Translations under genes and position numbers: made by a program
DNA from: a bacterium
Lineage (GTDB): Bacteria > Pseudomonadota > Gammaproteobacteria > Burkholderiales > Methylophilaceae
NCBI GenBank assembly: GCA_027310505.1
Contig: DAIDAS010000006.1
Location: forward strand, 1-13,919
DNA length: 13,919 nt
Reading direction: 5' to 3'
Shown here: positions 1-5,939 of the stretch, in pieces
How the letters are laid out: each line of letters begins with the position of its first letter
Numbering within the stretch: position 1 is the first letter of the stretch
Notes under the pieces: model-generated
Database searches by the model: none
Seen by the model: the letters and a program-made list of their open reading frames with translations, nothing else
Told to the model about the DNA's origin: nothing

Positions 1-572
1 AGATTGCCCTCTGAGAGCCGGATGGCGGGAATGCGCCTATCCTTGGCCGTAGCGGCATCCACGATACACGCGGTACTGGGGCCGAGCAGCAGATCGTCGG
101 CCAACTCTCGCAGATGATTTACGGCTGAGGCCACATCGTAGGGACGATCTTCGATCGCCGCCATCAGCAAATCACGGCCCGCATGCAATGCGGCAAGCGT
201 GACCTCCGGATGCCAGGCACGAACCACCACCTTGTAGACACCGCGTACCGAGGTGCTACGGGCACGGCCGAAGCCGCCCGGCATACCTGCCAGGTTCTGC
301 AACTCCAGCGTAACGTGTTCGAGAATGTGTCCCGGCCAGGTACCCTCTTTCAGCCGCAGCAAAAAGCCGCCACGCTCGCCCTCGCTGCAACGATGCTCGA
401 TGAGCGACGGCAGCCAGGAGGTGAGGCGCTCGTTGAAACCGGGAATGGTATTGGAGGGCGAATCTTCCAGATCGCCAATGTCGATCCAGGCCTCGAGAAC
501 AGGCCGATAAGTCCAGATATTGGGACCACGCAGATACATGGTCTGGAGAATTTCAATATGGCTATTTTTCAT
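1..572 (-). CDS. cphA: Cyanophycin synthetase, N-terminal part (gene continues past the left edge)
   Basis: CphA polymerises aspartate and arginine into cyanophycin, a cytoplasmic nitrogen store, using ATP. Reading the minus strand from the ATG at 572-570 gives 190 codons with no stop to position 1. The product starts MKNSHIEILQTMYLRGPN. The segments LRGPNIW, GTWPGHILEHVTLELQNLAG, MPGGFGRAR and LLGPSTACIVDAA are typical of the CphA N-terminal domain, which precedes the ATP-grasp and Mur-ligase-like catalytic domains. Those domains lie outside the window, so activity cannot be judged. The resemblance is to betaproteobacterial CphA as I recall it; such genomes often carry two cphA paralogues and I cannot say which this is. 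The ribosome site is weak. Divergent transcription from the ABC/DUF1854 operon supports the call, because that trio is a known cyanophycin neighbourhood. Confidence 0.93.
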   Translation of the reverse strand, partial: MKNSHIEILQTMYLRGPNIWTYRPVLEAWIDIGDLEDSPSNTIPGFNERLTSWLPSLIEHRCSEGERGGFLLRLKEGTWPGHILEHVTLELQNLAGMPGGFGRARSTSVRGVYKVVVRAWHPEVTLAALHAGRDLLMAAIEDRPYDVASAVNHLRELADDLLLGPSTACIVDAATAKDRRIPAIRLSEGN

Positions 573-603
573 GTCGTAACGGTGGTAGTTCCGCAGCGCC
601 CAG

Positions 604-634
604 ACTATAAATTATTATTTTAGCATTTTGTCAT
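604..634 (-). promoter_or_regulatory. Candidate sigma-70 promoter for the cyanophycin synthetase gene
   Basis: On the minus strand a -35-like ATGACA (634-629) is followed after 19 bases by a -10-like TATAGT (609-604) in a locally AT-rich patch, about 30 bases upstream of the cphA start. The spacing is longer than ideal and the -35 is imperfect, so this is a weak candidate. It lies in the 151-bp divergent gap shared with the ABC transporter operon. Confidence 0.35.
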
Positions 635-704
635 ATGCGACTTACAGCAAACTTACTCGCCAAACCGCATCCAAACTGAAGCTCAGGGAAAGCCGACACT
701 CAGG

Positions 705-710
705 TATACT
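705..710 (+). promoter_or_regulatory. Possible -10 element of the ABC transporter/DUF1854 operon
   Basis: TATACT matches the sigma-70 -10 consensus at five of six positions and ends 13 bases before the preferred ATG. Transcripts would carry a leader of only about 7 bases, which could explain the lack of a Shine-Dalgarno sequence. No convincing -35 is found 16-18 bases upstream, so support is modest. Confidence 0.28.
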
Positions 711-723
711 TGCCAACTGCACG

Positions 724-3009
724 ATGAATACCCTGACACCCCATACGCCATCAATCACGCATGCCCTGCCCCCTGTGTGGCGCGAAGAGGTCGAATTACG
801 CCTGCTCCCAGCAGAGAACGTCCTGGCCTGGCTGGAAGTTGACCTGAACGCACAACTTCAGTTCTCGCAGGGGCTTGTGATCATCACCGACCAACGGGTG
901 CTGGCCACGGGCGACGTAAAATCCGGTTGGCAGGAGTGGCCGTACGATCAGCAAATGGCCATGCTGCATCATGACCATGCCGGCGTCGGGACGCTGGAGC
1001 TAGTGAACGATCAGGCGCGTCTCGCCAGCTGGCGTTACACGTTGGGACAAAACATTGCAGCGCTGCGCCTTATCGATCAGTTCAATCGTCAACTTGACGG
1101 CCATATCACCGGCCAGCCGGTAAAACACGAACTGGAGGCAGTCTGCCCCAAGTGCAAGGCACCGTTGGAAGCGGATCAGGACGAATGTCCGATCTGCACG
1201 CGCGAAACCCAGATCCCGCCTTCGACCTGGACATTATTCCGCCTGTGGCGCTTCGCCCGCCCATACCGAGGCTCGCTGCTGGCCGGTTTCCTGCTGACAC
1301 TGGCTTCGACTGCCGCGAGCCTGGTGCCGCCTTACCTCACCATGCCACTGATGGACAAGGTGCTTATCCCCTACCAGAACGGCCAGCGTATCGACGTACA
1401 ACTCGTCACAATGCTGCTGGGCGGGCTGCTGGGCTCCGCCCTGTTGGCCTGGAGTCTGGGCTGGGCCAAAACTTACATCCTCGCCTTGGTGAGCGAGCGG
1501 ATCGGCGCCGATTTGCGTACCAGCACTTACGAACACCTGCTGCGCTTATCGCTGGAATATTTCGGCGGCAAGCGCACGGGCGACCTGATGTCGCGCATCG
1601 GCTCCGAATCCGACCGCATTTGCGTATTCCTGTCGCTGCACCTGCTCGACTTCGCCACCGACGTGTTGATGATCATCATGACAGCGGCGATCCTGTTCTC
1701 GATCAACCACTGGCTGGCGCTGGTCACATTGCTGCCGCTACCTTTCATCGCCTGGATGATCCATGTCGTCAGAGATAAATTGCGCACCGGCTTCGAGAAA
1801 ATCGACCGTGTGTGGTCGGAAGTCACCAATGTGCTGGCCGATACCATCCCCGGTGTACGCGTGGTCAAGGCCTTCGCTCAGGAAAAGCGTGAGGCCGAAC
1901 GTTTCCGCACGGCCAACCGCCACAATCTCGCAGTCAACGACCGGCTCAACAAGATATGGTCGCTGTTCACGCCGACGGTCTCACTGCTGACCGAGATCGG
2001 CCTGCTGGTAGTATGGGCGTTCGGCATCTGGCTGGTCTCCCGTGACGAAATCACGGTCGGCGTACTGACCGCCTTCATCGCCTACATCAGCCGCTTCTAT
2101 ACACGACTCGACTCCATGAGCCGGATTGTTTCGGTCACGCAGAAAGCCGCGGCAGGCGCCAAGCGCATTTTCGACATCCTGGATCACGTTTCCAGCGTCC
2201 CGGAACCGGCCAATCCGGTGCACCTCGAACAAGTCAAAGGCCAGATAGACATCCGAGACATCGGCTTCCGCTACGGCAACCGTGCGGTCATCCGCGGCCT
2301 TGACCTGCATATCGCACCGGGAGAAATGATCGGCCTGGTCGGCCACAGCGGCTCAGGCAAAAGCACGCTGGTCAACCTGATCTGCCGCTTCTATGATGTC
2401 TCCGAAGGCGCGATTCGCCTGGATGGGGTGGATATCCGGTCGCTGCCGGTATCGGAATACCGCAGCAACATCGGCCTGGTACTGCAAGAACCCTTCCTGT
2501 TCTTCGGCACCATCGCCGAAAACATCGCCTACGGCAAGCCGGACGCCACTCGCGAGCAGATCATTGCCGCCGCGCGTGCCGCGCATGCCCATGAATTCAT
2601 CCTGCGCCTGCCGCAAGGCTACGACTCGCTAGTCGGTGAACGCGGCCAGGCCTTGTCCGGCGGCGAGCGTCAGCGCATTTCCATCGCCCGCGCACTGCTC
2701 ATCAACCCACGCATCCTCATCCTCGATGAAGCCACCTCGTCGGTGGACTCCACCACCGAACAGGAAATCCAGAAAGCGCTGGACAATCTGGTGCAGGGAC
2801 GCACCACCATCGCCATCGCCCACCGGCTTTCCACTCTGCGAAAAGCAGATCGGCTGGTCGTCATGGATCGCGGACAGGTAGTTGAAGTCGGCAACCATGA
2901 ACAGCTGATGGCGCAAGAAGGCGCTTATTTCCGCCTGTATCAGGCACAGGCACGCAATGTGGATACCGAGCAGGACATTCCCGCATGGGATGGGGAGAGT
3001 ATCGCATGA
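724..3009 (+). CDS. Cyanophycin metabolism-associated ABC transporter (fused membrane and ATPase domains)
   Basis: The protein is 761 aa from the ATG at 724. An in-frame TTG at 628 would add 32 residues, but they look like translated promoter DNA, so I prefer 724 although its ribosome site is poor. Residues 1-135 form an N-terminal domain without membrane segments. A zinc ribbon follows (C141-x2-C144 and C155-x2-C158). Residues about 170-470 are a six-helix exporter-type membrane domain. The nucleotide-binding domain (about 500-745) has Walker A GHSGSGKST (540-548), signature LSGGERQR (644-651), Walker B ILILDE (664-669) and H-loop His700, so the ATPase looks intact. It is a type IV (MsbA-like) half-transporter expected to dimerise in the inner membrane. 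Its position beside cphA and upstream of DUF1854 fits the family known as cyanophycin-associated. The substrate is unknown; a link to cyanophycin or its dipeptide is inference. Confidence 0.88.
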   Translation: MNTLTPHTPSITHALPPVWREEVELRLLPAENVLAWLEVDLNAQLQFSQGLVIITDQRVLATGDVKSGWQEWPYDQQMAMLHHDHAGVGTLELVNDQARLASWRYTLGQNIAALRLIDQFNRQLDGHITGQPVKHELEAVCPKCKAPLEADQDECPICTRETQIPPSTWTLFRLWRFARPYRGSLLAGFLLTLASTAASLVPPYLTMPLMDKVLIPYQNGQRIDVQLVTMLLGGLLGSALLAWSLGWAKTYILALVSERIGADLRTSTYEHLLRLSLEYFGGKRTGDLMSRIGSESDRICVFLSLHLLDFATDVLMIIMTAAILFSINHWLALVTLLPLPFIAWMIHVVRDKLRTGFEKIDRVWSEVTNVLADTIPGVRVVKAFAQEKREAERFRTANRHNLAVNDRLNKIWSLFTPTVSLLTEIGLLVVWAFGIWLVSRDEITVGVLTAFIAYISRFYTRLDSMSRIVSVTQKAAAGAKRIFDILDHVSSVPEPANPVHLEQVKGQIDIRDIGFRYGNRAVIRGLDLHIAPGEMIGLVGHSGSGKSTLVNLICRFYDVSEGAIRLDGVDIRSLPVSEYRSNIGLVLQEPFLFFGTIAENIAYGKPDATREQIIAAARAAHAHEFILRLPQGYDSLVGERGQALSGGERQRISIARALLINPRILILDEATSSVDSTTEQEIQKALDNLVQGRTTIAIAHRLSTLRKADRLVVMDRGQVVEVGNHEQLMAQEGAYFRLYQAQARNVDTEQDIPAWDGESIA

Positions 3010-3479
3010 GCCAGTCACCTGACTTCAAGTTGAGCCGCGATCCCTTCGGCAAACTGGTGCTCACCACCTCCGAAGGTATTGCGCATTCTGCCGTGGTGCC
3101 GGTGCGATCCTTTCCGATCACCGCCCCACACCAAGGCATTGCGCTGGTCAGCGTTGATGGCCATGAGCTCGCCTGGATACCCAGCCTGGATGACTTGCCT
3201 GAAGAGAACAGACACCTGCTGCAGGAAGAGCTAGCAAGCCGCGAGTTCATGCCTGAAATCCGCCGCATCCGTCATGTTTCAAGCTTTGCCACACCCAGCA
3301 CCTGGCACGTGGAAACCGACCGGGGTGAAACCACGTTTATCCTCAAGGGCGAGGACGACATTCGTCGCCTTGCTTCCCCTGCCCTGCTGATTGCCGACAG
3401 TCACGGCATCCAGTTCCTGATTCGTGACCGGTATGCGCTCGATGGCGCCAGCCGCAAGATACTGGATCGTTTTCTTTAG
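3006..3479 (+). CDS. DUF1854 family protein, cyanophycin metabolism-associated
   Basis: This is a 157-aa soluble protein with no signal peptide or membrane segment. The start is the ATG at 3006, which overlaps the TGA of the ABC transporter (ATGA) and has a GGGGAGAG ribosome site just upstream. This indicates translational coupling and matched amounts of the two proteins. Recognisable DUF1854 features are the N-terminal strand region SPDFKLSRDPFGKLVLTT, the PVRSFPITAP segment, the central EELASREFMPEIRRI helix and the closing DRYALDGASRKILDRFL. The molecular role is not known. Co-occurrence with cphA and this transporter is the only functional clue, so a regulatory or accessory role for the transporter is inference. 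A strong terminator follows 55 bases after the stop. Confidence 0.88.
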   Translation: MSQSPDFKLSRDPFGKLVLTTSEGIAHSAVVPVRSFPITAPHQGIALVSVDGHELAWIPSLDDLPEENRHLLQEELASREFMPEIRRIRHVSSFATPSTWHVETDRGETTFILKGEDDIRRLASPALLIADSHGIQFLIRDRYALDGASRKILDRFL

Positions 3480-3534
3480 CCAGCGCAAAGTTCTACGGGA
3501 AATGAGGAAAAATCGCAGAGTATCCGATAAAAAC

Positions 3535-3561
3535 AAAAAAACCCACATACGTGGGTTTTTT
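3535..3561 (+). terminator. Rho-independent terminator after the DUF1854 gene, possibly bidirectional
   Basis: A perfect 6-bp stem ACCCAC (3541-3546) / GTGGGT (3551-3556) with loop ATAC is flanked by an A tract on the left and T6 on the right. Extra A-T pairs lengthen the stem. Because of the A tract it could also stop transcription arriving from the right. It marks the end of the cyanophycin operon. Confidence 0.85.
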
Positions 3562-3756
3562 GGTCTTGCTGGGGAGGGCGACATTCATAAAAATCCTTGT
3601 AACCGTTATAAATAGAGGCACAGGCCAATTAAGAAAATCCATCTATACAGATTTCTATACATCCGCCGCAATGTGAATCTCCGCTCGCCGCCAACCTAGG
3701 GAAACCGGATACATACGCACATGTGCGCATATATGTTGTGTTGTAAATAAATAGCT
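3562..3756. other. Gene-free stretch between the cyanophycin operon and the next gene
   Basis: I see no credible gene here. It contains a short tandem motif TCTATACA (3642-3649 and 3654-3661, period 12) and the first copy of the CGCACATGTGCG dyad described separately. If the right-hand genes belong to an inserted element, its left end could fall in this stretch, but no attachment site, tRNA end or inverted repeat terminus is recognisable. Confidence 0.5.
3713..3727 (-). repeat. Copy 1 of a 15-nt palindrome-containing repeat
   Basis: ATACGCACATGTGCG reads on the minus strand as CGCACATGTGCGTAT, identical to 6205-6219 on the plus strand. The core CGCACATGTGCG is a perfect 12-bp palindrome (3716-3727), and short outer arms ACATA (3711-3715) and TATGT (3732-3736) add symmetry. 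It may be a binding site for a regulator of the element or a hairpin used in DNA processing. Confidence 0.6.
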
Positions 3757-3774
3757 ATCGCAATATATTGCGAT
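3757..3774. promoter_or_regulatory. 18-bp perfect palindrome, operator candidate
   Basis: ATCGCAATATATTGCGAT is perfectly self-complementary over 18 bases and ends 6 bases before the predicted -35 box of the small membrane-protein gene. The position suits a dimeric regulator, activating or repressing. The regulator is not identified; the AlpA-like protein encoded at 4220 is one possibility. Confidence 0.5.
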
Positions 3775-3779
3775 TCCGC

Positions 3780-3809
3780 TTGACGCCGAATAAACCCATT
3801 TGGCATTAT
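3780..3809 (+). promoter_or_regulatory. Candidate sigma-70 promoter, possibly giving a leaderless mRNA
   Basis: TTGACG (3780-3785) and CATTAT (3804-3809) are separated by 18 bases. Transcription would begin about 7 bases later, at or one base before the ATG at 3817, leaving no room for a ribosome site. This agrees with the absence of a Shine-Dalgarno sequence there. Confidence 0.5.
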
Positions 3810-3816
3810 TTGCGAC

Positions 3817-4140
3817 ATGGTGAATCAAGCCGACAATACGATAGCAAGTTTACGCGAGTTGCGCGCAGCGCGATGGGATGCCATCGCGCCTATTATCGTG
3901 ACGGTTGCGGTATTCGCCACCCTTATCATTTTGCATGTCTCGCCTTTGCTGGTAGCAATCGCCTTTATCGTCCTGGTTTTTTTCTGGGGTGAATGGTTCA
4001 GCCGCGATTACGAGGTCAGTGAGGCAGAAAAGCTGCTCAAGTCTTACGGGTTCCCGGCTCGTTACCTTCCAGTCGAAATCGACGTCCACTCACACAAACC
4101 CATCCCTTCCACACCGCCTCCCCGCACTTTCTCCGCCTAA
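3817..4140 (+). CDS. Small two-helix membrane protein of unknown function
   Basis: The product is 107 aa. After a short polar N-terminus (MVNQADNTIASLRELRAARW) come two hydrophobic segments at about residues 23-40 and 44-60, separated by a tight SP turn. This predicts a helical hairpin in the inner membrane. A charged region (YEVSEAEKLLKSYGFPARYLP) and a proline-rich tail follow. I do not recognise the family. The start is chosen because it sits 8 bases after a good -10 box, which suggests leaderless translation; no ribosome site is present. It stands alone between the cyanophycin operon and the AlpA-type regulator, so it could belong to either region. Codon use is ordinary and the alternative frames look poorer. 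Confidence 0.65.
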   Translation: MVNQADNTIASLRELRAARWDAIAPIIVTVAVFATLIILHVSPLLVAIAFIVLVFFWGEWFSRDYEVSEAEKLLKSYGFPARYLPVEIDVHSHKPIPSTPPPRTFSA

Positions 4141-4154
4141 CTAACCGATCCGGC

Positions 4155-4169
4155 CCGCGCATCGCGCGG
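4155..4169 (+). other. GC-rich hairpin after the small membrane-protein gene
   Basis: CCGCGC (4155-4160), loop ATC, GCGCGG (4164-4169) form a compact 6-bp GC stem 15 bases past the stop at 4140. No T tract follows, so it is at best a weak or Rho-assisted terminator. Confidence 0.4.
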
Positions 4170-4179
4170 AATGATTTCA

Positions 4180-4204
4180 TGCCAGGTGCCATTAGCGCCT
4201 GGCA
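4180..4204 (+). promoter_or_regulatory. Hairpin next to the ribosome site of the AlpA-type gene
   Basis: A 10-bp stem TGCCAGGTGC / GCGCCTGGCA, including one G-U pair, encloses a 5-base loop. It ends one base before the GGTGGAG ribosome site (4206-4212). There is no T tract, so a leader structure or protein-binding site is more likely than a terminator. Confidence 0.45.
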
Positions 4205-4219
4205 AGGTGGAGAAAAACC

Positions 4220-4423
4220 ATGCAGCAACAAAAAATTCTGCGAGTAGCTGATGCTGTTCAGAAGACAGGTCTTAGTCGTTCAACCATCTATCGCCTTTTA
4301 GAGGCTGAGGACTTCCCAGAGCCAATCCGGCTTTCCAAACGTGCAATTGGTTGGACTGAAGAACAATTGAATGGGTGGATTTCAAGCCGCACCAATGTTT
4401 CCCAAGGGGCGATCCATGGGTAG
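4220..4423 (+). CDS. AlpA-family helix-turn-helix regulator / excisionase-like protein
   Basis: This is a 67-aa MerR-like winged-helix DNA-binding protein. The pattern ILRVADAVQKTGLSRSTIYR, then EAEDFPEPIRLSKRAIGW and a terminal ExLNGWI helix, is typical of AlpA-type phage and element regulators, which control integrase expression or act as excisionases. The usual length is about 65-90 aa, so it is complete. A good ribosome site GGTGGAG lies 7 bases before the ATG, and a hairpin lies just upstream of that. Its last 8 bases overlap the start of the replication gene. The presence of such a gene supports a mobile or integrated element. The target sites are unknown; the dyads listed around it are candidates. 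Confidence 0.85.
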   Translation: MQQQKILRVADAVQKTGLSRSTIYRLLEAEDFPEPIRLSKRAIGWTEEQLNGWISSRTNVSQGAIHG

Positions 4424-5243
4424 GCAGAGAATGATCAATGACTCTTTCAGGGATGACCCTGATTTGACCGACTATACGGTAGAGACACGATTTGCCTTGA
4501 TGATGTTTTTGACATGCCCAGAGTCCAACATAATCGGGGTATATCGAGTCAACTGGAAATCTTGGGGTGCCGGGATTGGTTGGACAAGGGAGCAGACCAT
4601 TAACGTAGCTCGGCTACTAGCCGACCTCAATGGCGTTGGCATTCATGAAGATACGGGCTGGGTGTGGGTAAAAGAATGGTGGAAACATAACTCCATTCGA
4701 GGTGCCTTCACGGGGAATGTGGCAAAAAAAGCACTTCAAGAACTCAGTCAGGTTCCCGACTTCTGGAAAACTCAGGTTCTTGAATGGGTCAAGACTAACG
4801 ATGTCGAAGGGGCTTGCAAGGGGCTTATAAGCCCCTTGGTGGGGGCAGGCGGTAACCCTAACCCTATCTCTATACCTAATTCCACCCCCACCCCTACTTT
4901 AGAAGAAAGCGCGCCCCAGCGCGCGGGGGTGGTGGACAATATAGAGATAGATGAACTTGTTGATGCGGCAGAATGGCAAGCCAAGCAGGCTGGAACGAAA
5001 ATTGGAAACTGGTTAAATTGGCGAACCGCAGTCAGGGCAAGATTTGAGCGAGGGGAATTAAAACCAGAGGATTCACAGGCATGGAAAGAGTGGCAAAGGC
5101 ATCAAGCTTCCATGGCGCAGCAAGCACAAAAGGAAAAAGAGCCACCGCGCGCCCTCGATCCTCACCGGCTTGAAAAATTGCGAATGGCTGCACAGGTGGC
5201 CGGGGTTAATTACAGGCAATCACCGCCGCCAGCGGCAAGTTGA
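4416..5243 (+). CDS. Putative replication protein (phage/plasmid replisome-organiser type)
   Basis: The product is 275 aa from the ATG at 4416, chosen because AAGGGG (4404-4409) lies 6 bases upstream; it overlaps the AlpA stop by 8 bases. Residues 1-110 (RMINDSFRDDPDLTDY, ALMMFLTCPESNIIGVYRV, a WTREQTINVARLLADL helix, then GWVWVKEWW) resemble the N-terminal winged-helix region of phage-type replication proteins, which typically contain an N-x-x-G-[IV]-Y segment and an aromatic strand at this place. A low-complexity Pro/Asn/Thr linker follows (about residues 145-165). A C-terminal helical region with GNWLNWRTAVRARFERGEL and a Lys-rich tail may bind DNA or the host helicase. The family call rests on pattern memory rather than a search; an alternative is a DnaT-like primosome protein. 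It forms an operon with the AlpA-type gene. Confidence 0.55.
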   Translation: MGRQRMINDSFRDDPDLTDYTVETRFALMMFLTCPESNIIGVYRVNWKSWGAGIGWTREQTINVARLLADLNGVGIHEDTGWVWVKEWWKHNSIRGAFTGNVAKKALQELSQVPDFWKTQVLEWVKTNDVEGACKGLISPLVGAGGNPNPISIPNSTPTPTLEESAPQRAGVVDNIEIDELVDAAEWQAKQAGTKIGNWLNWRTAVRARFERGELKPEDSQAWKEWQRHQASMAQQAQKEKEPPRALDPHRLEKLRMAAQVAGVNYRQSPPPAAS

Positions 5244-5268
5244 ATCGCACGGATTTATCTGTAGCTTG

Positions 5269-5293
5269 ACCCGCCAAGCCGTCTTTGGCGGGT
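5269..5293 (+). terminator. Hairpin downstream of the replication gene, possible terminator
   Basis: A 9-bp perfect stem ACCCGCCAA (5269-5277) / TTGGCGGGT (5285-5293) begins 26 bases past the stop at 5243. The T tract after it is poor (GTTACCTCATT), so termination is probable but not certain. Confidence 0.5.
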
Positions 5294-5358
5294 GTTACCT
5301 CATTCGTATCCCAGGTAGTGGCTCAATGTGGGCTTTCCAGCCCCCCCCCTTATTACGA

Positions 5359-5382
5359 GTCGAATATGACATCTTTTCGACT
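5359..5382 (+). repeat. 24-bp repeat, copy A (left of the leftward membrane-protein gene)
   Basis: The motif begins GTCGAATATGACA and ends TTTTCGACT. It matches 5689-5712 at 22 of 24 positions, in direct orientation. Within each copy GTCGAA and TTCGAC form inverted half-sites. Here the arms extend to AGTCGAA (5358-5364) and TTCGACT (5376-5382). Confidence 0.8.
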
Positions 5383-5396
5383 GAATGGCACAACAA

Positions 5397-5657
5397 TTAA
5401 ACCCTACGTGCTGCCAAATCAAGCTGCTTGAGTATCACCTTTTTCTTGTTGTTTCGAACAGCCACAACAATTCCGGTCAGAGCCATCGCGGAGAACATAG
5501 CTAGATTCATTGTCGAGTCACTACCATCCAGCATTTCTGGGTGATTCAATGCTCCAAAACCGAGCGCCCCAAAGCCAAGTACGATAAGGCTATCAAGTGA
5601 TTTCAAATCCTGCATTTTTAATTGCAGTTTTAGTTCAAAAGCTTTATCTCTATCCAT
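5397..5657 (-). CDS. Small membrane protein of unknown function, leftward
   Basis: The product is 86 aa with a charged amphipathic N-terminus (MDRDKAFELKLQLKMQDLKS) and two hydrophobic stretches: SLIVLGFGALGFGAL at about residues 23-37 and the MNLAMFSAMALTGIVVAV region at about 50-67. A basic tail follows (RNNKKKVILKQLDLAARRV). The start at 5657 is supported by AAAGGACG about 6 bases upstream on the minus strand. I do not recognise the family. It is the only leftward gene in the element-like region, and a 24-bp repeat stands on each side, 14 bases past its stop and 31 bases before its start. A small membrane protein of a plasmid or phage, such as an exclusion or holin-like protein, is possible but unproven. 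Confidence 0.68.
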   Translation of the reverse strand: MDRDKAFELKLQLKMQDLKSLDSLIVLGFGALGFGALNHPEMLDGSDSTMNLAMFSAMALTGIVVAVRNNKKKVILKQLDLAARRV

Positions 5658-5688
5658 AAATCACGTCCTTTCAATTGCCACCCTATGC

Positions 5689-5712
5689 GTCGAATATGAC
5701 ACTTTTTCGACT
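5689..5712 (+). repeat. 24-bp repeat, copy B (right of the leftward membrane-protein gene)
   Basis: This is the direct-orientation partner of 5359-5382, differing at two central positions (CT in place of TC). It lies over the upstream region of the leftward gene; on the minus strand it contains CATATT, a possible -10. It could therefore be an operator as well as a repeat. Confidence 0.8.
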
Positions 5713-5730
5713 TGCGCGAAAGGTGTTCAA

Positions 5731-5752
5731 GACGTGTCGAATTCGACACGTC
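5731..5752. promoter_or_regulatory. 22-bp perfect palindrome, protein-binding site or origin element
   Basis: The sequence from GACGTGTCGAA to its exact complement TTCGACACGTC is self-complementary across 22 bases. Its core GTCGAATTCGAC contains the same GTCGAA/TTCGAC half-sites as the two 24-bp repeats, now directly abutted. One dimeric protein binding all three sites is a reasonable inference. Confidence 0.65.
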
Positions 5753-5835
5753 GGGGAAGTGTTGGGTTATTGCTTTGCTTTATCGTTGGTGGGGTTCAAG
5801 TGGTTTGTGTTTTGGCTCTTCAGGTTTGGTCTTCC

Positions 5836-5866
5836 CCGCCTGGATCAGCATAGCTGATCCAGGCGG
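5836..5866. other. Hairpin with a 14-bp perfect stem and 3-nt loop
   Basis: CCGCCTGGATCAGC (5836-5849) and GCTGATCCAGGCGG (5853-5866) are exact complements separated by ATA. No T tract follows on either strand, so it is not a normal terminator. A single-strand origin, a transfer-related structure or a protein-binding dyad are alternatives. Confidence 0.75.
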
Positions 5867-5939
5867 CTCGCCTTCGTCTTCGCCTTGGCTTCACCTTTGT
5901 TTTTCTCACACCCGACGCACCTATGGTGGCACGGAGGGC

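Noticed and set aside
183..623. Plus-strand open frame of 146 codons at the left end
   Set aside because: It lies antisense to the cyanophycin synthetase reading frame, whose translation is clearly family-like. The composition is that of a shadow frame and there is no ribosome site.
628..723. Upstream TTG start for the ABC transporter
   Set aside because: It would place coding sequence over the divergent promoter region; the extra 32 residues look non-conserved and no ribosome site precedes the TTG.
1152..1778. Plus-strand open frame of 208 codons within the ABC transporter
   Set aside because: It lies in an alternative frame of an intact, family-consistent transporter and is Arg/Pro/Ala-rich like typical shadow frames of GC-rich DNA.
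3642..3661. Tandem TCTATACA motif considered as replication iterons
   Set aside because: Only two 8-nt copies are present, with no further copies nearby and no adjacent replication gene; too little to call iterons.
3768..3992. Plus-strand open frame of 74 codons overlapping the small membrane-protein gene
   Set aside because: It starts inside the promoter region and uses a frame with poor protein character, while the 3817 frame has two clear membrane helices.
5359..5752. Dyad repeats considered as a CRISPR array
   Set aside because: Only two repeat copies with a whole gene between them, no regular spacers and no cas genes in the window.
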